The notes under the pieces are model-generated. The model was not told the DNA's origin, did not search any database, and saw nothing but the letters and a program-made list of their open reading frames with translations. Made by a program: the position numbers and the translations under genes. A DNA stretch of 61,657 nt from positions 1 through 61,657 of the forward strand of contig DXAK01000034.1 of NCBI GenBank assembly GCA_019117065.1. The letters run 5' to 3'. This DNA comes from Candidatus Mediterraneibacter pullicola. GTDB taxonomy: Bacteria > Bacillota > Clostridia > Lachnospirales > Lachnospiraceae. Positions 50,319-58,925 of the stretch are shown piece by piece; the stretch's first letter is position 1; every line of letters begins with the position of its first letter.

Positions 50319-52853
50319 ATGAAAAGTATGAAATTAAGAGATGATTTTTACTGGACAGGCATCATTGACGAGAAGCTGAGAGTGTTCGATATTGTTATGT
50401 ATACAGAGTTTGGGACGACATACAATTCCTATGTCATGAAGGCGGGAAACAAGACGGTACTCTTTGAGACTGCGAAGGCAAAATTTTTCGACGAGTATCT
50501 GGAGAAATTAAAAGAGGTTATCGATGTGCACAAGATTGACTACCTTGTGGTAAGTCACACAGAGCCGGATCATGCGGGAAGCGTAGAAATGCTTCTTGGC
50601 TTAAGCCCGCAGATGAAAGTTATTGCTACAGGGTGTGCTCTTGGATTCCTCAAAGAGATCGTAAACCGGGATTTTGTAGGAATTGCGGCAAGAGATGGAG
50701 AAAAGATGACCATTGGAAATAAAACGCTCCGGTTTATGTTTGTGCCAAATCTGCACTGGCCGGATACGATGTATACGTTTATTGAGGAAGAGCAGATCCT
50801 TGTGACCTGTGACTCTTTTGGGGCTCATTACTGCCTGCCGGAAGTTCTGTCCACGCGGATCAAAAACGAGGCGGACTATCAGAGCGCGCTGAAATATTAC
50901 TATGACTGTATTATCGCACCGTTTAAGCCGTTTATGCTTAAGGCTCTGGACCGGGTAGAGAATATGGATATCACTATGATCTGTACTGGGCACGGCCCGG
51001 TGCTGGTAGGCGACCGTATCAAGGCTGTGATGAAGCAGTACAGAGTGTGGTCTACAGTAGTCAATCCGAATCCGAAAAAGACGGTTATCATCCCTTATGT
51101 GAGTGCATATGGGTACACAAAGACGCTGGCGGAGAAGATTGCGGAGGGAATAAAGGACAGCGGGGACGTGGATGTACGTTCCTATGATATGGTTGAGGCA
51201 GACGCTGCAAAAGTTAGTGAGGAATTACTTTTTGCGGACGGTATCCTGATGGGAACTCCTACGATCGTAGGTGAGGCGTTAAAACCGATCTGGGATCTGA
51301 CTCTCGACATGTTTCCAGGAACCCATGGCGGAAAATATGCCGGGGCATTCGGAAGCTATGGCTGGAGCGGTGAGGGTGTGCCACATATCACAGAGCGTTT
51401 AAGGCAGCTCAAGATGAAAGTGCCTGAGGGATTCCGGGTACGTTTTAAACCGTCTGAGGCGGATCTTGTCAGCGCATACGAGTATGGTTATCAGTTCGGA
51501 TGTATTGTTCAGAACAAAGAACCAGTGAAGCCGAAGAAAAAGGGCGCTAAGAGTCTGGTAAAATGCCTTGTTTGTGGTGAGATTTTTGATTCCTCCATGG
51601 AGATATGTCCGGTGTGCGGAGTCGGAAAAGAAAATTTTGTTTCAGTCGATGTAGAAGAGAGCGGATATGTCAATAATACACAGGAATACTATGTGATCCT
51701 CGGAAATGGAGCGGCAGGATTTAACGCGGCGAAGGCGATACGTGAGCGGGATAAAACAGGTGTTGTCACCATGATTTCTAACGAGCCATATCCGGCATAT
51801 AACCGTCCTATGCTGACGAAATCTATCGTGGCAGGACTGGGCCCGGAGCAGATTGCGATAGAGGGACCGGACTGGTACGAAGAGAACAAGGTGTGCCAGA
51901 TGCTTGGGAAACAGGTGAAGTCTGTCGATATGAAAGAAAAAGAAGTTCTGATGGAGACTGGGGAGAAGGTACATTTTACAAGGCTGATCTATGCGCTTGG
52001 AAGCGAATGTTTTATCCCGGCCATGGAAGGCAGCAGCCTTCCGGAAGTTGTGGCGATCCGAAGGATTTCCGATGTGGAGAAAGTAGAGCAATTGATGGAA
52101 GCGGCGTCGAGCGCGGTCGTGATCGGCGGAGGGGTGCTTGGGCTTGAGGCGGCGTGGGAACTGAAGAAGGCCGGGCTTTCCGTGCACGTGCTGGAGATGG
52201 CCCCTGTTCTTATGGGGCGGCAGCTTGACGCCGGATCGGCAGAGATTTTGAAGGAGACGGCGAAGAAAAACGGCGTGGAGATCCATACCGGAGTATCGGT
52301 GGAGGCCATCGAAGGCAGTGATCATGTGACGGGTGTGAGGCTGGCGGATGGAGCGGTGATTCCTGCCGAGATGGTTATCGTATCGGCAGGCGTGCGCGCG
52401 AACACGGAACTGGCACAGGAGATTGGCCTTGATATCGGACGAGGGGTAAAAGTCAGCGATAAAATGGAGACAAGCATACCCGGTGTCTATGCGTGCGGGG
52501 ACTGTGCAGAGTACGAAGGAATAAACTATGCTATCTGGCCGGAGGCTGTGGAGCAAGGCCGGATTGCCGGAGCAAATGCAGTGGGTGAGGAATTAGAGTA
52601 TGAGCCCGTGGCAGCTGCGCTTACATTCCACGGAATGAACACGGCGCTGTTTGCGGCGGGAGATAACGGGAAGAACCCGGATCTTCTGTATAAGACAGTG
52701 GAGTACAGGGATATGGGAAAAGGACAGTACAGGAAATATTACTTCCTTAACAATAGGCTTTCAGGAGTAATTCTTATTGGCGATCTGTCTGAGATGGCGA
52801 AGATGACTGAGGCGCTGGTAAAACATGCTTCATACAAGGAAGTAGTCAGCTAA
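50319..52853 (+). CDS. Four-domain flavodiiron protein with rubredoxin and NADH:rubredoxin reductase
   Basis: 844 aa from ATG 50319 (AAGAAAGGAGA before it). Domain order: a beta-lactamase-like diiron domain (1-~245; 'HTEPDHAG', 'NLHWPDT', 'CDSFGAH', 'TGHGP'), a flavodoxin (~250-395; 'IPYVSAYGYTKTLAEKIAEG', 'FGSYGWSGE'), a rubredoxin with two CxxC knuckles (~415-450; 'KCLVCGEIFD' and 'EICPVCGVG'), and an NAD(P)H:rubredoxin oxidoreductase (~455-844; 'VILGNGAAGFNAAKAI', 'VVIGGGVLGLEAAWELKKAG', 'VYACGDCAEY'). The whole electron path from NADH to O2 or NO is in one chain, as in class F flavodiiron proteins of Clostridia. It reduces oxygen to water without radicals. Confidence 0.93.
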   Translation: MKSMKLRDDFYWTGIIDEKLRVFDIVMYTEFGTTYNSYVMKAGNKTVLFETAKAKFFDEYLEKLKEVIDVHKIDYLVVSHTEPDHAGSVEMLLGLSPQMKVIATGCALGFLKEIVNRDFVGIAARDGEKMTIGNKTLRFMFVPNLHWPDTMYTFIEEEQILVTCDSFGAHYCLPEVLSTRIKNEADYQSALKYYYDCIIAPFKPFMLKALDRVENMDITMICTGHGPVLVGDRIKAVMKQYRVWSTVVNPNPKKTVIIPYVSAYGYTKTLAEKIAEGIKDSGDVDVRSYDMVEADAAKVSEELLFADGILMGTPTIVGEALKPIWDLTLDMFPGTHGGKYAGAFGSYGWSGEGVPHITERLRQLKMKVPEGFRVRFKPSEADLVSAYEYGYQFGCIVQNKEPVKPKKKGAKSLVKCLVCGEIFDSSMEICPVCGVGKENFVSVDVEESGYVNNTQEYYVILGNGAAGFNAAKAIRERDKTGVVTMISNEPYPAYNRPMLTKSIVAGLGPEQIAIEGPDWYEENKVCQMLGKQVKSVDMKEKEVLMETGEKVHFTRLIYALGSECFIPAMEGSSLPEVVAIRRISDVEKVEQLMEAASSAVVIGGGVLGLEAAWELKKAGLSVHVLEMAPVLMGRQLDAGSAEILKETAKKNGVEIHTGVSVEAIEGSDHVTGVRLADGAVIPAEMVIVSAGVRANTELAQEIGLDIGRGVKVSDKMETSIPGVYACGDCAEYEGINYAIWPEAVEQGRIAGANAVGEELEYEPVAAALTFHGMNTALFAAGDNGKNPDLLYKTVEYRDMGKGQYRKYYFLNNRLSGVILIGDLSEMAKMTEALVKHASYKEVVS

Positions 52854-52884
52854 GGTAGAACGAAGCAGCTTGTCAAAAAAATAG

Positions 52885-52913
52885 TTGCAATTCTCTCTGA
52901 CATGTGATAAGAT
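52885..52913 (+). promoter_or_regulatory. Promoter of tRNA-Gly
   Basis: TTGCAA (52885-52890), a 17-bp spacer and TAAGAT (52908-52913), 22 bp before the tRNA. Confidence 0.8.
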
Positions 52914-52934
52914 AACATCCGTGTCAGAGACGAT

Positions 52935-53005
52935 GCGGGTGTAGTTCAATGGTAGAACACCAGCCTTCCAAGCTGGATACGTGGGTTCGATTCCCATCAC
53001 CCGCT
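52935..53005 (+). tRNA. tRNA-Gly (anticodon TCC)
   Basis: 71 nt. The acceptor stem is GCGGGTG/CACCCGC, the D arm has TTCAATGGTAGAA, the anticodon stem is CCAGC/GCTGG with loop CTTCCAA (anticodon TCC), and the T arm has TGGG TTCGATT CCCA. The CCA end is not encoded. A T run (53006 onward) directly after it acts in termination. Confidence 0.96.
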
Positions 53006-53105
53006 TTTTTTGTTACATTTGTATCGATGCCGTCCGTATGCTATAGTGTAGGAAAAGTTATTTCTAGGAAAGGTATCAGGGACAAGAGGAGGCGGAAAGG
53101 CTGAC

Positions 53106-53759
53106 ATGAGATTTAATATCAATGATAATATTGTGGTACGTGCACTTGGCAAGATTTTTGATTTGATGTGCCTGAATATTCTCTGGCTTGTCTGCTCTAT
53201 ACCGGTCATCACGGTCGGGGCATCTACTACAGCGTTATATACAGTTGTCTTGAAAATGGTAAAGAACGAGGAAGGATATATACTTAAAGATTTTTTGAAA
53301 GCATTTAAGTCAAATTTCAAGCAGAGCACTATCGCATGGATTATGATTCTTATGATCGGTATCATATGCTGGGTTGATCAGCAGATTGTGTCTCAGATCG
53401 CGGAACCCATGGGCATGATGATGAATGTGGCTGTTTTTATCGTAGGCTTCATTGTTCTCGCGGTCACGATATATATATTTCCTCTTATTGCCCGGTATGA
53501 GAACACTTTGCGCGCGGCGCTGAAAAATGCCGTGCTGATCTCTATCGCTAGGCTTCCGTATACGCTGCTGATGATGACAGTGCTTGTCGCGGCAATTATT
53601 GTTTCAATGTGGAACGGGTATATTTTTATGATCGCCATTACGATATGGTGTTTTATAGGGGTATCTGCCGTTGCTTACATAAATTCCTGCATATTAAGAC
53701 GAGTATTTTTGATCTTCGAAACTAATGAGGATAAGACAGAAGAGGAGGGCGCGGAATGA
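53106..53759 (+). CDS. YesL/DUF624 family membrane protein
   Basis: 217 aa with five to six transmembrane helices: '[20 protein letters not shown]', '[15 protein letters not shown]', '[20 protein letters not shown]', '[16 protein letters not shown]' and '[16 protein letters not shown]'. The N-terminal part with '[20 protein letters not shown]' is the DUF624 signature. Many members lie beside sugar-utilisation genes, but the function is unknown. Here the gene overlaps xpt by 4 bp, an unusual partner. Confidence 0.85.
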   Translation: MRFNINDNIVVRALGKIFDLMCLNILWLVCSIPVITVGASTTALYTVVLKMVKNEEGYILKDFLKAFKSNFKQSTIAWIMILMIGIICWVDQQIVSQIAEPMGMMMNVAVFIVGFIVLAVTIYIFPLIARYENTLRAALKNAVLISIARLPYTLLMMTVLVAAIIVSMWNGYIFMIAITIWCFIGVSAVAYINSCILRRVFLIFETNEDKTEEEGAE

Positions 53760-54403
53760 ATTTTCTGGAAGAGCGCATTGTAAAAGACGGTGTGGTAAAA
53801 GAGGGAAATGTGCTCAAGGTAGATAGTTTTCTGAATCATCAGATGGATATTAAGCTGTTAGATCAGATGGGGGCAGAGTTTAAGAGAAGATTCGAAGGAA
53901 AGCCGGTCAATAAGATTCTCACGATTGAAGCTTCGGGAATCGGGATCGCATGTGTGGCGGCGCAGCATTTCGACGTGCCGGTCGTGTTTGCTAAGAAGTC
54001 TCAGAGCATCAATCTGGATGGGGATATGTATGTTGCTGAGGTAGAGTCTTTCACACACAAATGCAAAAACCATGTCATTGTAGCGCAGAAGTTCCTAACG
54101 CCGGACGATCATGTACTGATCATCGACGACTTTCTCGCAAATGGCTGCGCGCTTCAGGGTCTGATTCAGATTGTCCAGTCGTCGGGAGCTACAGTGGAAG
54201 GCATTGGTATCGCTATCGAGAAGGGATTCCAGTCTGGGGGAAGAATCATACGCAATCTTGGATTCCAACTTGAATCTCTGGCAATTGTGGATGGAATGGA
54301 CGCGGCCACAGGTGAGATCCAGTTCCGGAATCAGGAGAAGGATTCAAGAAGTGCGTCTGTTGCCGGAAATGCTGAGTTGTGCAGGAGCTGTACTCTAGAT
54401 TGA
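53756..54403 (+). CDS. xpt: Xanthine phosphoribosyltransferase
   Basis: 215 aa. It salvages xanthine to XMP with PRPP. Signatures are '[20 protein letters not shown]', '[15 protein letters not shown]', '[20 protein letters not shown]' and the PRPP loop '[17 protein letters not shown]'. The C-terminus is ~20 residues longer than in the 194-aa Bacillus enzyme. No purine riboswitch is visible upstream, where xpt often has one, because the gene is coupled to the DUF624 gene (ATGA overlap). Confidence 0.95.
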   Translation: MNFLEERIVKDGVVKEGNVLKVDSFLNHQMDIKLLDQMGAEFKRRFEGKPVNKILTIEASGIGIACVAAQHFDVPVVFAKKSQSINLDGDMYVAEVESFTHKCKNHVIVAQKFLTPDDHVLIIDDFLANGCALQGLIQIVQSSGATVEGIGIAIEKGFQSGGRIIRNLGFQLESLAIVDGMDAATGEIQFRNQEKDSRSASVAGNAELCRSCTLD

Positions 54404-54441
54404 GAACTGTTTGGATGGTTTGACGAAGGGGTGTTTTGCTG

Positions 54442-54470
54442 TTGCAAACAGTGAGAAACTGTGATAGAAT
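54442..54470 (+). promoter_or_regulatory. Promoter of secG
   Basis: TTGCAA (54442-54447), a 17-bp spacer and TAGAAT (54465-54470), 30 bp before the secG start. Confidence 0.8.
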
Positions 54471-54500
54471 AGTCGTGGTTTATCCTTGGGAGGTATTAAA

Positions 54501-54743
54501 ATGGATATTTTGAAGACTGTTTTGACGATTATTTTTGTTATAGACTGCATTGCGTTAGCTGCCATTATTCTGCTTCAGGAGGGAAAATCCGCGGGGCTTG
54601 GCACGATCAGCGGCGCTGCGGACACATACTGGGGTCATAATAAGGGGCGTTCTATGGAAGGTACTCTCGTAAAGATTACAAGAGTTGTGGCGGTTCTGTT
54701 TATTGTACTGGCTCTTGTTTTGAATCTTGGTATCTTTAATTAG
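54501..54743 (+). CDS. secG: Preprotein translocase subunit SecG
   Basis: 80 aa from ATG 54501 (GGGAGG before it). Two transmembrane helices ('ILKTVLTIIFVIDCIALAAI' and 'VVAVLFIVLALVLNLGIF') flank the loop 'LLQEGKSAGLGTISGAADT', the SecG signature. It sits at the SecYEG channel and aids export. The order secG-rnr-smpB is conserved in Firmicutes. Confidence 0.95.
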   Translation: MDILKTVLTIIFVIDCIALAAIILLQEGKSAGLGTISGAADTYWGHNKGRSMEGTLVKITRVVAVLFIVLALVLNLGIFN

Positions 54744-54778
54744 TATGAAAAGCGTGATATCGAAAGATAATATGTAAC

Positions 54779-54817
54779 GTAAGCACTCTATGATATGATA
54801 GGGTGCTTACATTTTAT
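54779..54817 (+). terminator. Hairpin terminator after secG
   Basis: GTAAGCACTCTAT (54779-54791) pairs with ATAGGGTGCTTAC (54798-54810) around a six-base loop, followed by ATTTTATT. Some readthrough into rnr is likely. Confidence 0.7.
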
Positions 54818-54863
54818 TCCCGCAAAGTACAGGGGCGTGAGATATTTGACTGGGGAGAGAAAG

Positions 54864-56990
54864 ATGGACCAGACATTTGAGAAACGTAAGAAAGTTATAT
54901 TGGATTTTATGGGCGACGATCTGTATGTTCCTATGAAAATCAAGGAGATAGCGGCTGTTCTGCAGATACCGGGAGAACAGAGGGAAGAGTTGAGAAAGGT
55001 ACTTGATGCTCTCGTGGAGGAAGGGAAGATTTCCCTTTCCAAGCGCGGAAAGTACAGCCGTGGACAGGCGCGTCGTTTTAAGGGGGTCTTTCAGGCAAAT
55101 GCAAGAGGGTTTGGTTTTGTAACTCCGGAAGAGGGAGGGGAGGATATCTTCATTCCGGAGGAGAATTTTAACGGAGCTTTTCAGGGAGACACGGTAGAAT
55201 ACATCATTGCAGCGTCGCCTGCAGGGAGACGGAGAGAGGGAAAAATCGTATGTATCCTTTCGCACGGCGTTACCCGAATTGTGGGACTATATGAGAAAAC
55301 CAGAAGTTTTGGTTTTGTCCGCCCGGATAACCAGAGGTACTTAAAGGACATCTATATCCCTGAGGGACAAGAAGGCAATGCCATGACCGGGCATAAGGTG
55401 GTGGTAGAACTTACTTCTTACGGGGAACAACATATGAAGCCGGAGGGAAGGATCGTCGAAGTTATAGGGCACGTCAATGATCCGGGCACGGATATCTTAT
55501 CCATTGTATTGGACATGAATATTCGGACAGAATTCCCTGAAAAGGTGTTGAATCAGGCGGTGCGCGTCAGCAAAGATGTGAGCGAGGCAGACTGTGCGGG
55601 CAGGTTGGATCTGCGTGGATGGCAAATGGTGACGATTGACGGAGAGGACGCCAAAGATCTGGACGATGCGGTATCCCTGACAAAAGAGGGAGAGAACTAT
55701 CGCCTTGGCGTACACATTGCAGATGTGGCAAATTACGTTCAGGAGAGAAGCGCTCTTGATAAAGAAGCATTTGAAAGAGGAACCAGTGTTTATCTGGCGG
55801 ACCGTGTGATACCGATGCTGCCGCATAAACTGTCCAATGGGATCTGTTCCTTAAATGAGGGAGAGAACAGGCTGGCGCTTTCCTGTATTATGACACTGAA
55901 TCCGGCTGGAGAGATGGTGGATCACCAGATTGCTGAGACAGTAATCCGTGTGGATAAGCGGATGAGCTACACTGGGGTTGCAAGGATACTGGATGGTGAC
56001 CATACGGCATTGAGTGAGAACCGTGAATTCGTATCCATGATCCTGCTTATGAAAGAGCTGTCAGAGATCATACGGGGACGCCGGGGCAGAAGGGGATCCA
56101 TTGATTTTGACTTCCCGGAGACAAAGATCGTGCTGGATGAAGCTGGGAAGCCAATTGACGTCAGGCCATATGAACGGAATGCTGCGACGAAGATTATCGA
56201 AGATTTCATGCTTATGGCGAATGAGACAGTGGCGGAAGAGTATTTCTGGAGGGAACTCCCCTTTCTCTATCGGACGCACGACACGCCGGATGAGGAAAAA
56301 ATCCGGCAACTTTCCACTTTTGTCAATAATTTCGGCTATCATATCCATGTGCGAAATGAAGTACGGCCCAAAGAGATACAGAAGCTTTTGGATAAAGCGG
56401 AAGGCACGCCAGAGGAGGCGCTTATCAGCCGTCTTGCCCTGCGCTCTATGAAGCGGGCCAAATATGCCGTGGAGAACAGCGGACATTTTGGTCTGGCGGC
56501 GAAATATTATACTCATTTTACGTCTCCCATCCGTCGGTATCCTGATCTGCAGATCCACAGGATTATCAAGGACAACTTAAGAGGACGGCTTGGGGAGGAA
56601 CGGATCATCCATTACAGAGAGCTCCTTCCGAAAACCGCAGCTTGGTGCAGCGACAGGGAACGGGCTGCGGAAGAAGCGGAACGAGAAGTCGTGAAGCTGA
56701 AAAAGGCGGAATATATGAGAGATCGCATCGGAGAAGAATATGAAGGCGTCATCTCCGGTGTTACGAAATGGGGCCTCTATGTGGAACTTGAAAATACCGT
56801 GGAAGGGCTTGTGCATGTGGCGGATATGCAGGACGATCATTATGAGTTCGCGGAACAGAGCTATGAGCTGACCGGGGAACATACCGGTAAGAGTTATAAA
56901 CTGGGACAGCGGGTGAGAGTGCGCGTTACCGGTGCAGATAAGGTCTTAAGGACAGTGAATTTTGAGATCATCAGCGCCGCCGCAAGATAG
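54864..56990 (+). CDS. rnr: Ribonuclease R
   Basis: 708 aa from ATG 54864, which follows GGGGAGAG. It is a 3'-5' exoribonuclease that degrades structured RNA and works with SmpB/tmRNA. An N-terminal winged helix and two cold-shock domains ('GFGFVTPEEGGEDIFIPEEN', 'SFGFVRPDNQRYLKDIYIP') precede the RNB domain with the catalytic Asp cluster 'TIDGEDAKDLDDAVSL', and a C-terminal S1 domain ('YEGVISGVTKWGLYVELENT') ends the protein. Confidence 0.96.
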   Translation: MDQTFEKRKKVILDFMGDDLYVPMKIKEIAAVLQIPGEQREELRKVLDALVEEGKISLSKRGKYSRGQARRFKGVFQANARGFGFVTPEEGGEDIFIPEENFNGAFQGDTVEYIIAASPAGRRREGKIVCILSHGVTRIVGLYEKTRSFGFVRPDNQRYLKDIYIPEGQEGNAMTGHKVVVELTSYGEQHMKPEGRIVEVIGHVNDPGTDILSIVLDMNIRTEFPEKVLNQAVRVSKDVSEADCAGRLDLRGWQMVTIDGEDAKDLDDAVSLTKEGENYRLGVHIADVANYVQERSALDKEAFERGTSVYLADRVIPMLPHKLSNGICSLNEGENRLALSCIMTLNPAGEMVDHQIAETVIRVDKRMSYTGVARILDGDHTALSENREFVSMILLMKELSEIIRGRRGRRGSIDFDFPETKIVLDEAGKPIDVRPYERNAATKIIEDFMLMANETVAEEYFWRELPFLYRTHDTPDEEKIRQLSTFVNNFGYHIHVRNEVRPKEIQKLLDKAEGTPEEALISRLALRSMKRAKYAVENSGHFGLAAKYYTHFTSPIRRYPDLQIHRIIKDNLRGRLGEERIIHYRELLPKTAAWCSDRERAAEEAEREVVKLKKAEYMRDRIGEEYEGVISGVTKWGLYVELENTVEGLVHVADMQDDHYEFAEQSYELTGEHTGKSYKLGQRVRVRVTGADKVLRTVNFEIISAAAR

Positions 56991-57041
56991 CTGCCGCAGA
57001 TGCGGCTTTGCGGATGGAGCGCTGAGCGGAAGGAGACAGAT

Positions 57042-57506
57042 ATGGCAAAGACAGAGGTGAAACTGGTCGCCAATAATAAAAAAGCATATCATGACTATTT
57101 TATCCTTGAAAAGTATGAGGCAGGAATCGTACTGCACGGCACGGAGGTGAAGTCTCTGCGTATGGGAAAATGCAGTATCAAGGAAGCATTCATACGAGTG
57201 GAGAACGGAGAGATGTACATTTACGGTATGCATATCTCTCCGTATGAGAAGGGGAATATTTTTAACAAAGATCCTCTCCGTGTAAAGAAGTTGCTTCTTC
57301 ATAAAAATGAGATCAATAAGATATTCGGAAAAATGAAAGAGCAGGGGATTACAGTAGTTCCCCTTCAGGTGTATTTTAGCGGCAGCCTTGTGAAAGTGGA
57401 GATCGGTCTTGCGAAGGGAAAGAAGCTTTACGATAAGAGGGATGATATCGCAAAGAAAGACCAGAAGCGTGAGGCACAAAGAGAGTTCAAGATAAGGAAT
57501 CTTTAA
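57042..57506 (+). CDS. smpB: SsrA-binding protein
   Basis: 154 aa from ATG 57042 (GAAGGAGACAG before it). SmpB binds tmRNA and rescues stalled ribosomes. Signatures are '[20 protein letters not shown]', '[16 protein letters not shown]' and the basic C-terminal tail '[17 protein letters not shown]'. It lies 51 bp after rnr. The tmRNA gene is not found in the following 64 bp. Confidence 0.97.
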   Translation: MAKTEVKLVANNKKAYHDYFILEKYEAGIVLHGTEVKSLRMGKCSIKEAFIRVENGEMYIYGMHISPYEKGNIFNKDPLRVKKLLLHKNEINKIFGKMKEQGITVVPLQVYFSGSLVKVEIGLAKGKKLYDKRDDIAKKDQKREAQREFKIRNL

Positions 57507-57570
57507 GGAGATATAACGGCGCTTCAGGGATTATTCAGGGACACAAATAAAGAACAGGAGTGAGATTGGC

Positions 57571-58407
57571 ATGATTCAGGACATACAGCCACATCATCTG
57601 TACAATGAATATGCTCCCGTCCCGCCGGATGAAGAGAGCTATGCACTGTGCTACGAGGAACACGCGGTGCTTTTAAAACGGACGGAAGCAGGTATCATAT
57701 TTCCCACATTTAAAGAGCTGGAACGGCTCAATGAGGAACTTTATGAAGATTACATATATCTGTTTTCTGTCGACGAGAAGCGTTACTATCTGGTGAGGGA
57801 AATTAACAGAGAGCCGCTCTTGGAGTTTACAATGGAGAACACGGAAATATTTCGTGTGGCTGATCCACAGTATCATTCATTTGCGGGAATCACAGGATAT
57901 CAGTTGTATAATTGGTACAGAAATCATAAATATTGCGGACGGTGCGGAAGGCTCATGGTACATGATGAAAAGGAACGGATGCTCAAATGCGATACCTGTC
58001 ACAATATGGAGTTTCCCAAAATATGTCCAGCAGTTATTGTCGGAGTGGTTGACGGAGACCGCATACTTATGTCAAAATATTCTGGAAGGACATATAAGAA
58101 GTATGCGCTTCTTGCCGGGTTTGCTGAAATTGGAGAGACAGTGGAAGAGACGGTGAGGAGAGAGGTCATGGAAGAGGTCGGGCTGAAAGTGAAAAATATC
58201 CGGTATTATAAGAGCCAGCCGTGGGCATTTAGCGATACGCTTTTACTGGGGTTCTATTGCGATCTTGATGGTGAGGACAAGATTACCTTAGACCGGGAGG
58301 AACTAGCCCTTGCAGAGTGGTTTAAGAGAGAAGATATTCCTGTACAACCATCCCGCGACAGCCTAACTAACGAGATGATCATGAAGTTCAAAAATGGAGA
58401 AATATAA
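57571..58407 (+). CDS. nudC: NAD+ diphosphatase (NudC family)
   Basis: 278 aa. It hydrolyses NADH or NAD+ and can decap NAD-capped RNA. A zinc ribbon with two CxxC pairs ('KYCGRCGRLM' and 'LKCDTCHNMEF') precedes the Nudix box 'GFAEIGETVEETVRREVMEE', and the NudC-specific 'SQPWAFSDTLLLGF' follows. Start follows AGGAGTGAG. It is 14 bp before the hemerythrin gene. Confidence 0.94.
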   Translation: MIQDIQPHHLYNEYAPVPPDEESYALCYEEHAVLLKRTEAGIIFPTFKELERLNEELYEDYIYLFSVDEKRYYLVREINREPLLEFTMENTEIFRVADPQYHSFAGITGYQLYNWYRNHKYCGRCGRLMVHDEKERMLKCDTCHNMEFPKICPAVIVGVVDGDRILMSKYSGRTYKKYALLAGFAEIGETVEETVRREVMEEVGLKVKNIRYYKSQPWAFSDTLLLGFYCDLDGEDKITLDREELALAEWFKREDIPVQPSRDSLTNEMIMKFKNGEI

Positions 58408-58421
58408 GGAGGAGATAACAG

Positions 58422-58844
58422 ATGAGAGCAGAATTTGATGAAAGCTTAGTAACAGGGAATGAGATGATCGACAGCCAGCATAAGGAGCTGATTGACAAGA
58501 TCAATAAGCTTCTGGACAGCTGTGAAACGAGCAAAGATAAGCTGGTTTCAGTAAAGACACTGGATTATCTTGCGGACTATACATACTTTCATTTTGGCGA
58601 GGAGGAAAAGCTTCAGGAGGAGATCAGCTATCCGGCCATTGCGGAACATAAAAAGGAACACGAGAAGCTTCGCGCCGTGGTGAAAGATCTTTATGATATG
58701 CTAGAAGAGGAAGAAGGACCATCTGCCACGTTTGTGGAGCAGGTAAATAAAAATGTGATTGAGTGGCTGTACAGACATATTAAGACATTTGACAGATCGG
58801 TGGCAGAGTACAAGTTCATGAATGACAGCAGTGAAAGACTGTAA
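58422..58844 (+). CDS. Bacteriohemerythrin
   Basis: 140 aa. A four-helix bundle that binds O2 at a diiron centre. Ligands are His in 'MIDSQHKELID', His and Glu in 'TYFHFGEEEKL', His in 'IAEHKKEHEKL', and His and Asp in 'WLYRHIKTFDRSVAEY'. In anaerobes it probably carries or senses oxygen, in line with the SOD and flavodiiron genes in this window. AAGGAGGAG precedes the ATG. Confidence 0.93.
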   Translation: MRAEFDESLVTGNEMIDSQHKELIDKINKLLDSCETSKDKLVSVKTLDYLADYTYFHFGEEEKLQEEISYPAIAEHKKEHEKLRAVVKDLYDMLEEEEGPSATFVEQVNKNVIEWLYRHIKTFDRSVAEYKFMNDSSERL

Positions 58845-58861
58845 AGCGCAGGCTTCGCACA

Positions 58862-58890
58862 TATACCCTCTCTTGATAAGAGAGGGTATA
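58862..58890 (+). terminator. Terminator after hemerythrin gene
   Basis: Perfect 13-bp stem TATACCCTCTCTT (58862-58874) and AAGAGAGGGTATA (58878-58890) with a three-base loop. Confidence 0.8.
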
Positions 58891-58892
58891 AT

Positions 58893-58925
58893 ATTACCGC
58901 AGCAAATTTAATTTGCTGCGGTAAT
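58893..58925 (-). terminator. Hairpin at the pyrC 3' end
   Basis: Perfect 15-bp stem ATTACCGCAGCAAAT (58893-58907) and ATTTGCTGCGGTAAT (58911-58925). The three-base loop TTA is the pyrC stop codon on the minus strand, so the last five codons form the stem. Confidence 0.75.

Noticed and set aside
53006-53105. Purine riboswitch for xpt
   Set aside because: No conserved three-stem core or loop sequences are visible, and xpt is translated from an overlapping upstream gene.
57507-57570. tmRNA gene next to smpB
   Set aside because: Only 64 bp separate smpB from nudC and they contain no tRNA-like ends.
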